Of a stretch of DNA of 31,664 nt, positions 26,825-31,664 are shown in pieces. How positions within the stretch are numbered: position 1 is the first letter of the stretch; each line of letters begins with the position of its first letter. A program made the translations under genes and the position numbers. The DNA is taken from positions 1 to 31,664 of the forward strand of contig CAMLQP010000004.1 of NCBI GenBank assembly GCA_946482115.1, in the 5' to 3' direction. The stretch comes from an uncultured Comamonadaceae bacterium. Lineage in GTDB: Bacteria > Pseudomonadota > Gammaproteobacteria > Burkholderiales > Burkholderiaceae. A model generated the notes under the pieces. The model did no database searches, was not told the DNA's origin, and was given only the letters and a program-made list of their open reading frames with translations.

Positions 26825-28378
26825 ATGACCACCAAAGGCGTCACCGAGGGACTGGGCGCACGGACGGCCGAACTGGGCCGTGAACGCCTGACGGGCATGC
26901 GCCGCGGCCTGGAAAAGGAGAGCCTGCGCGCGCTGCCCGACGGCCGGCTGGCCCTGACGCCGCACCCCCAGGCGCTGGGTTCGGCCCTGACGCACCCGCA
27001 CATCACCACCGACTACAGCGAATCGCAGCCGGAGCTCATCACCGGCGTGCACGCCGGCGTCGAGGCCTGCCTGGACGAGCTCACCGCCGTGCACCAGCAC
27101 GTGGCGCACACGCTGCGCGCCGAGGGCGACGAGCGTCTGTGGGTCTCCAGCATGCCCTGTGGCCTGCCCACCGACGAGACCATACCGCTGGGCCGCTACG
27201 GCTCGTCCAACGTGGGACGCGCCAAGAGCGTCTACCGCATGGGCCTGGGCCACCGCTACGGCCGGCGCATGCAGACCATCTCGGGCATCCACTACAACTG
27301 GTCGCTGCCCGGGGTGGACAACGCCGGCTACTTCGCGCTGATCCGCAACTTCCGCCGCCACGCCTTCTTGCTGCTGGTGCTGTTCGGCGCCTCGCCCGCG
27401 CTGTGCAAGAGCTTCGTCGAAGGCCGCCAGCACGAGCTGCTGCCGCTGGGCGAGGGCAGCATGCACATGCCCTGGGGCACCTCGCTGCGCATGGGCCGCC
27501 TGGGCTACCAGAGCGACGCCCAGGCCTCGCTCAACGTCAGCTACAACGACCTCGAGGGCTACGCGGCCTCGCTGCACGAGGCGCTGACGAAACCCTACCC
27601 GGCCTACGAGGCCGTGGGCATACGCAACCCGGGCGGCGACTACAACCAGCTCGCCACCACGCTGCTGCAGATCGAGAACGAGTTCTACGGCACCATCCGC
27701 CCCAAGCGCGTGATCTTCCCGGGCGAGCGCCCGCTGCACGCGCTGCGCGAGCGCGGCGTCGAGTACGTGGAGGTGCGGCTGATGGACCTCGACCCGTTCG
27801 AGCCCATCGGCATCAACGCGTCCACCCTGCGTTTCCTCGACGTCTTCCTGCTGCACTGCCTGCTCAGCGACAGCCCGCCCGACACGCCGCAGGAGATTGC
27901 CGAACTCAAGCTCAACCAGCACCTCACGGCCGCGCGCGGGCGCGAGCCGGGCCTGACGCTCAAGCGCCACGGCCAGGACGTGATGCTGGCCGACTGGGCC
28001 GCCGAGCTGATGGCCCAGCTGGTGCCCATTGCCGCCGAGCTGGACCGCGTGCACGGTGGCAGCGCCCACGCCGATGCCGTGGCCGGCGCGCGCGCCGCGC
28101 TGGCCGCGCCCGAGACGCTGCCGTCGGCCCGCGTGCTGCAGGCGGTGCAGGCGCAGCACGGCGGCTCGTTCGTGTCCTTCGTGCGCGAGCGCTCGCAACG
28201 CACCCATGAATACCTGCTGGGCCTGCCCTGGAGCACCGAGCAGCAGGCGCGGTTCGAGGCGATGGCCCGCCGCTCGGTCGAAGACCAGCGCGCCATCGAG
28301 GCCGCCGACACCCTGCCGTTCGAGATCTACCGCCAGCAGTACGTCTCGGCCGAGCGCCTGGGGCGCCCGAAAGCCTGA
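26825..28378 (+). CDS. gshA: glutamate-cysteine ligase
   Basis: 517 residues, matching the 518 of E. coli. It makes gamma-glutamylcysteine, the first and limiting step of glutathione synthesis. The MRRGLEKESLRA segment near the N-terminus carries the ATP/Mg-binding Glu residues, and TTDYSESQPELIT, WVSSMPCGLP, YGSSNVGRAKSVYRMGLGHRYGRRMQTISGIHYNWSLP are hallmarks of the proteobacterial class. ATG 26825 is preceded by a short AAGACC and no strong Shine-Dalgarno. Glutathione made here serves the gloA glyoxalase near the other end of the window. Confidence 0.96.
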   Translation: MTTKGVTEGLGARTAELGRERLTGMRRGLEKESLRALPDGRLALTPHPQALGSALTHPHITTDYSESQPELITGVHAGVEACLDELTAVHQHVAHTLRAEGDERLWVSSMPCGLPTDETIPLGRYGSSNVGRAKSVYRMGLGHRYGRRMQTISGIHYNWSLPGVDNAGYFALIRNFRRHAFLLLVLFGASPALCKSFVEGRQHELLPLGEGSMHMPWGTSLRMGRLGYQSDAQASLNVSYNDLEGYAASLHEALTKPYPAYEAVGIRNPGGDYNQLATTLLQIENEFYGTIRPKRVIFPGERPLHALRERGVEYVEVRLMDLDPFEPIGINASTLRFLDVFLLHCLLSDSPPDTPQEIAELKLNQHLTAARGREPGLTLKRHGQDVMLADWAAELMAQLVPIAAELDRVHGGSAHADAVAGARAALAAPETLPSARVLQAVQAQHGGSFVSFVRERSQRTHEYLLGLPWSTEQQARFEAMARRSVEDQRAIEAADTLPFEIYRQQYVSAERLGRPKA

Positions 28379-28387
28379 TCCGCCGGG

Positions 28388-28405
28388 CCGGACCACCCCG
28401 TCCGG
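28388..28405 (+). terminator. short hairpin after gshA
   Basis: CCGGAC and GTCCGG form a 6-bp stem with a six-base loop, nine bases after the gshA stop. No T tract follows; support is weak. Confidence 0.35.
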
Positions 28406-28412
28406 GGCGCGG

Positions 28413-28418
28413 CACAAT
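28413..28418 (+). promoter_or_regulatory. candidate -10 element (CACAAT) for ylqF
   Basis: CACAAT in GGCACAATCCGGGC lies 37 bp before the ylqF ATG and would give a leader of about 30 bases. It repeats the CANAAT/TANAAT pattern found before several other genes here. Confidence 0.42.
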
Positions 28419-28455
28419 CCGGGCTTCAACCGACCGTCACGAAAGCCCGAGCAAC

Positions 28456-29397
28456 ATGTCCATCCAGTGGTTCCCCGGCCACATGCACCTGACCCGCAAG
28501 GCCATCACCGAGCGGCTGGAAGACATCGACGTGGTGATCGAGCTGCTCGATGCCCGCCTGCCGGGCTCCAGCGCCAACCCGCTGCTGACCGAGCTGATCG
28601 GCGGCAAACCCTCGCTCAAGGTGCTGAACAAGCAGGACCTGGCCGACCCCGGGCGCACCACGGCCTGGCTGGCGCATTACAACGCCCACCCCGGCACCCG
28701 CGCGCTGGCGCTGGACGCGAGCGAGACTGCGCCGGCGCAACGCCTGCTCGGGGCCTGCCACGAGCTCGCGCCCACGCGGGGCGGGCTGGCCCGCCCCATG
28801 CGCGTGCTGGCCTGCGGCATCCCCAACGTCGGCAAGTCCACGCTCATCAACACGCTGGTCGGCAAGAAGGCCACCCACACCGGCGACGAGGCCGGCATCA
28901 CGCGGCAGGAAAAACGCATCGTGCTGGCCGACGACTTTCACCTGTACGACACGCCGGGCATGCTGTGGCCGCGCATCTCGGTGCCCGAGAGCGGCTACCG
29001 CCTGGCCGCCAGCGGCGCCGTGGGCCGTAACGCCTACGACGAGCAGGACGTGGCCATGGACCTGCTGGCCTACCTGCGCGTGCATTACCCGGCGGGGCTG
29101 CAGGCGCGCTACCGGCTGGACGACCTCGCCACGCTCGCGCACCTCGACGACGAGCAGCTGCTGCACCTGATCGGCAGCCAGCGCGGCGCGCTGCTCGGCA
29201 AGGGCCGCGTCAACCTCCAGAAAGCCGCCGAGATCGTCCTGACCGAATTCCGCGCCGGGCTGCTGGGCCGCGTCACGCTCGAGACCCCCGAGCAGTTCAT
29301 CGCCTGGACCGAGGCCGCGCGCCTGGCCGATGTGCAGCGCGCTGCCGCCAAGCAGGCCCGCGACGCCGCCCGCAAGGCCGGTTCGCGGTCGCGTTGA
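28456..29397 (+). CDS. ylqF: ribosome biogenesis GTPase YlqF (RbgA)
   Basis: 313 residues. It is a circularly permuted GTPase: the G4 motif NKQD (58-61) comes before G1 GIPNVGKST (121-129) and G3 DTPG (165-168). The opening IQWFPGHMHLTRKAI, the DARLPGSSANP segment, and a C-terminal helical domain (about 210-300) complete the family layout. RbgA helps the late assembly of the 50S subunit. The extreme C-terminus is a basic Ala/Lys/Arg tail. It lies 77 bp after gshA with its own candidate promoter. Confidence 0.94.
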   Translation: MSIQWFPGHMHLTRKAITERLEDIDVVIELLDARLPGSSANPLLTELIGGKPSLKVLNKQDLADPGRTTAWLAHYNAHPGTRALALDASETAPAQRLLGACHELAPTRGGLARPMRVLACGIPNVGKSTLINTLVGKKATHTGDEAGITRQEKRIVLADDFHLYDTPGMLWPRISVPESGYRLAASGAVGRNAYDEQDVAMDLLAYLRVHYPAGLQARYRLDDLATLAHLDDEQLLHLIGSQRGALLGKGRVNLQKAAEIVLTEFRAGLLGRVTLETPEQFIAWTEAARLADVQRAAAKQARDAARKAGSRSR

Positions 29398-29418
29398 ACG
29401 CGCTGCAAAAGTCAAAAT

Positions 29419-29497
29419 TTGTCTCTGAAAATTTGAGTTTCTGAAACCCTCAAACGCCCAGGTTGTCTCCCGAAAATAGTCATTGAAGATTAATGAC
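29419..29497 (+). promoter_or_regulatory. AT-rich region with direct and inverted repeats before the subtilase gene
   Basis: TTGTCTC followed by GAAAAT occurs at 29419-29432 and, nearly the same, at 29463-29477, 44 bp apart (about four helical turns). GTCATT (29479-29484) and AATGAC (29492-29497) form an inverted repeat with a seven-base spacer. TTGTCT at 29463 could be a -35 box, with a poor AAGATT -10 at 29486. GGGAG before the ATG is the ribosome site. Confidence 0.5.
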
Positions 29498-29514
29498 ATT
29501 CAGGGAGTTCCACC

Positions 29515-31664
29515 ATGGACGTATCCATCCGTCGCCCCGGCGCGCGCGCGCGCCACGGCCGCCGCTTTCGCCTCACTGCCGTCTGCCTGGGCGTGTCCGG
29601 CCTGCTGGCCGCCTGTGGGGGCGGGGGCACCACCGGCCCCCTGCAGCAGGCCAGCCCGCCGGGCGATGACGGCTATGTGACCAACGCCTACGTCAGCCCG
29701 CACCGCCTGACGCTGCAGACCGACAGCACCGGGGCGCCAGCCGGCAAGGTGCGCGTCGGCGTGGTGGACACGGGTTTCCTCGTCAACCACGTGGAGCTGC
29801 AAGGCCAGATCATCGGCGCGCAGGAATTTGCCGGCACCGGCACCCTGGCCGACGACAAGAAGGTGCACGGCACGCCCGTGGCCATGGTGCTGGCGGGCCG
29901 GTACATCGGCCACACCGGCAACGCCGCGCTGCTGGTGGCCAAGGTCGCCGACGCCAATGGCGCCCTCGGCGTCAACGCCGCCAGCCAGGGCGCGCAGTGG
30001 GCGCTGGGCCAGGGCGCGCGGGTGCTGAACCTCAGCATCGGCCCGCTGTACCGCCATTACGGCGGCGCCACCGATGCCTGGTACGCCGCCGCCGTGCAGC
30101 GCGACGCGGCGGTTGTGCTGGCCGCCGGCAACGACGCCGGCAACCTGACGGCGCAGACCGCCGCCGTGGCCGACATCTTCGACGCCGGCTACCAGGCCTA
30201 CCGCAACCTGTCTCTCGTGGTCGGCGCGCTGAGCGGACAGCAGCGCGCCAGCTATTCCAACTACCCGGGCGAAAGCGCCGTGCTCCAGTCGCGCTTCCTG
30301 GTCGCTGACGGCGTCCAGCCGATACAGGCGCGGGACGCCACGGCGCCGGCGACGGACAGTTCGGGCCTTTCATGGTTTGGCGGCACCAGCGTGGCCACGC
30401 CCGTGGTGTCGGCGGCGGCCACCACGCTGCTGGCCTACTGGCCCCACCTCAGCGCCAGCGCCACCACCCAGCTGCTGCTGGACACGGCAGACCGCAGCTT
30501 CAGTCCGCTGTACGGCCTCAACAACTGCGGCAGCGGCGGCCAGACCAACTGCGGCTACTACACCTTCGGCCAGGGCCGGCTCGACCTGACCCGCGCCCTG
30601 CAGCCCGTGGGCCCGGCCACGGTGCCAGCCGGCGGCCAGCTGGCCGGCGCCTCCTACACGCTGGACGCCACCCAGCTGCTGCTGCCAGCCGCCTTTGGCG
30701 ACGCGCTCGCGGGCCGGCAACTCGGTGCCGCGCTGTTCGACAGCTACGGCCGCGATTTCGGCTTCAACCTGCTGCAGCGCGTGGCCGTGGGCGGCGGGGC
30801 CTCGCTGCTGCGCAGCGGCCTGCTGGAAGCGGGCGACCACAGCCCGCCCGCCATCGACGGCGGCCGCTGGCAGGCCCGCCTGACGCGCACCACTGGCGCG
30901 CGCGAGCCGGGCCCCCAGGCGCCGCTGCGCCTGGCCTCGCTGGCTGGCAGCGGCCCGCTGGCCCGCTATGGCCCGGTGCATGCGCTGGACGGGCAGGCGT
31001 GGCTGGGGCCCCAGACCGCGCTGCGCTGGCGCAGCACCCACGCCCGTGGCGCCGCGTCGGGCGCCGGCACGCCCACACCCACCGCCGTGCGGCAGGAGAT
31101 GGGCCTGCAATGGCGCCTGAGCGGCGGCGGCCGCCTCGCGGCCAGCCACGCCGTCACCCAGGAGCGCCACGCCCTGCTGGGCGGCACCGGCAGCGCCGGG
31201 CTGGGCATCGCGCAGGCCTGGCAGCAGGCGGTTTCAGTCCAGGGCGAATACCCGCTGCCGGGGGGGCTGGCGCTGTTCGGCCACGCCGAATGGGGCTGGC
31301 TGCAGGCGCGCGGCCAGGGCCTGATGACGCGGGTGGAAGGCGGGCGCACCAGCCAGTGGGCCGCCGGCCTGGCCTGGGCCCGCGAGCGCGGGCGCTGGGG
31401 CCTGGCGCTCAGCCAGCCGGTGCGGGTGGACCGCGCGCGGGCGCACTTCGACGTGCCGGTGGGCCGCACGCTCGAAGGCAGCGTGTTGCGTCAGACCGAG
31501 CGTCTGGACCTGGCACCGGCCGGCCGCCAGCTCAACCTGGAACTGGCCTACCAGCACCAGCCCGACGCGCAGACGCAATGGGGCTTCAACGCCGTGTGGG
31601 CGAGGGACTTTGGTCATGTGCAAGGGAGGCGCGAGTGGGCGCTGCTGGCGCGGTACCAGACGCG
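29515..31664 (+). CDS. subtilisin-family (S8) serine protease, lipoprotein autotransporter-like, 3' end missing
   Basis: 716 codons are open to the window edge with no stop. A lipoprotein signal (arginine-rich start, hydrophobic run, LLAAC with Cys34) is followed by a Gly-rich linker. The S8 triad is Asp85 (VVDTGF), His118 (VHGTPVAM) and Ser292 (GGTSVATPV); Asn206 is the oxyanion residue. Cys338 and Cys346 may pair. After FDSYGRDF (408-415), residues beyond about 520 show alternating aromatic/polar strands (LALFGHAEWGW, GLALSQPVRVDRA, FNAVWARDFG, ALLARYQT) like an outer-membrane barrel. Lipidated S8 autotransporters SphB1 (Bordetella) and NalP (Neisseria) mature surface proteins. Probably only a few residues are missing. 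Confidence 0.87.
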   Translation, partial: MDVSIRRPGARARHGRRFRLTAVCLGVSGLLAACGGGGTTGPLQQASPPGDDGYVTNAYVSPHRLTLQTDSTGAPAGKVRVGVVDTGFLVNHVELQGQIIGAQEFAGTGTLADDKKVHGTPVAMVLAGRYIGHTGNAALLVAKVADANGALGVNAASQGAQWALGQGARVLNLSIGPLYRHYGGATDAWYAAAVQRDAAVVLAAGNDAGNLTAQTAAVADIFDAGYQAYRNLSLVVGALSGQQRASYSNYPGESAVLQSRFLVADGVQPIQARDATAPATDSSGLSWFGGTSVATPVVSAAATTLLAYWPHLSASATTQLLLDTADRSFSPLYGLNNCGSGGQTNCGYYTFGQGRLDLTRALQPVGPATVPAGGQLAGASYTLDATQLLLPAAFGDALAGRQLGAALFDSYGRDFGFNLLQRVAVGGGASLLRSGLLEAGDHSPPAIDGGRWQARLTRTTGAREPGPQAPLRLASLAGSGPLARYGPVHALDGQAWLGPQTALRWRSTHARGAASGAGTPTPTAVRQEMGLQWRLSGGGRLAASHAVTQERHALLGGTGSAGLGIAQAWQQAVSVQGEYPLPGGLALFGHAEWGWLQARGQGLMTRVEGGRTSQWAAGLAWARERGRWGLALSQPVRVDRARAHFDVPVGRTLEGSVLRQTERLDLAPAGRQLNLELAYQHQPDAQTQWGFNAVWARDFGHVQGRREWALLARYQT

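Overview
The window is about 31.7 kb of very GC-rich bacterial chromosome, densely coding on both strands. The gene content fits a betaproteobacterium of the order Burkholderiales, most likely Comamonadaceae (Hydrogenophaga/Acidovorax-like). The reasons are a dusB-fis-purH run, the long gamma-proteobacterial-type glutamate-cysteine ligase, an RhlE helicase with a Gly/Gln/Arg tail, an orphan tripartite tricarboxylate transporter pair, and a C/G-run hairpin repeat of a type I recall from this family. The taxonomic call is an inference from gene content. No tRNA, rRNA, CRISPR array, insertion sequence or prophage gene was found, and no stretch longer than 300 bp lacks a gene.

Layout. 1-2222 (+): the 3' end of ispH, serS, and an anchored OmpA-like protein, closed by a strong terminator. 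2241-4126: a minus-strand operon of two hotdog thioesterases and glyoxalase I, divergent from a marR-type regulator; a perfect 30-bp palindrome lies between them. 4130-8059 (-): rhlE, an endonuclease/exonuclease/phosphatase protein, an SDR oxidoreductase and arfB. 8308-11318 (+): ettA, a DUF1415 gene, and an unusual regulator with its DNA-binding domain in front of a receiver domain. 11311-11778 (-): yqaA-like membrane protein. 11938-14855 (+): dusB-fis-purH, preceded by an attenuator-like hairpin with seven T. 15024-17677 (+): a two-gene molybdenum hydroxylase (IorAB type); its terminator lies inside the coding end of the convergent gene. 17687-19751 (-): SDR, YceF-type Maf nucleotide pyrophosphatase and an RsmI-like methyltransferase, all joined by 4-bp overlaps. 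19784-25672 (+): seven tightly packed genes (tatD, hypoxanthine-DNA glycosylase, spermidine synthase-like, short tctB, tctA, DUF3422, GDSL lipoprotein). 25771-29397 (+): dienelactone hydrolase with a Tat-like segment, gshA and the ylqF GTPase. 29515-end (+): a lipoprotein subtilase with a beta-barrel-like C-terminal region, cut by the window edge.

How the genes work together. Much of the window is housekeeping: isoprenoid synthesis, tRNA charging and modification, ribosome rescue and assembly, purine synthesis and glutathione. Glutathione from gshA is the cofactor of the gloA glyoxalase. The accessory parts with the most interest are the MarR/thioesterase/glyoxalase unit, the HTH-receiver regulator, the IorAB enzyme, the TatD/glycosylase-led operon, and the terminal lipoprotein protease, which resembles the surface maturation proteases SphB1 and NalP. 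I did not find one clearly new multi-gene defence or biosynthetic system. The best leads are regulatory: the palindrome promoter, the dusB leader hairpin, the repeat-encoded N-terminus and the terminator hidden in a coding region.
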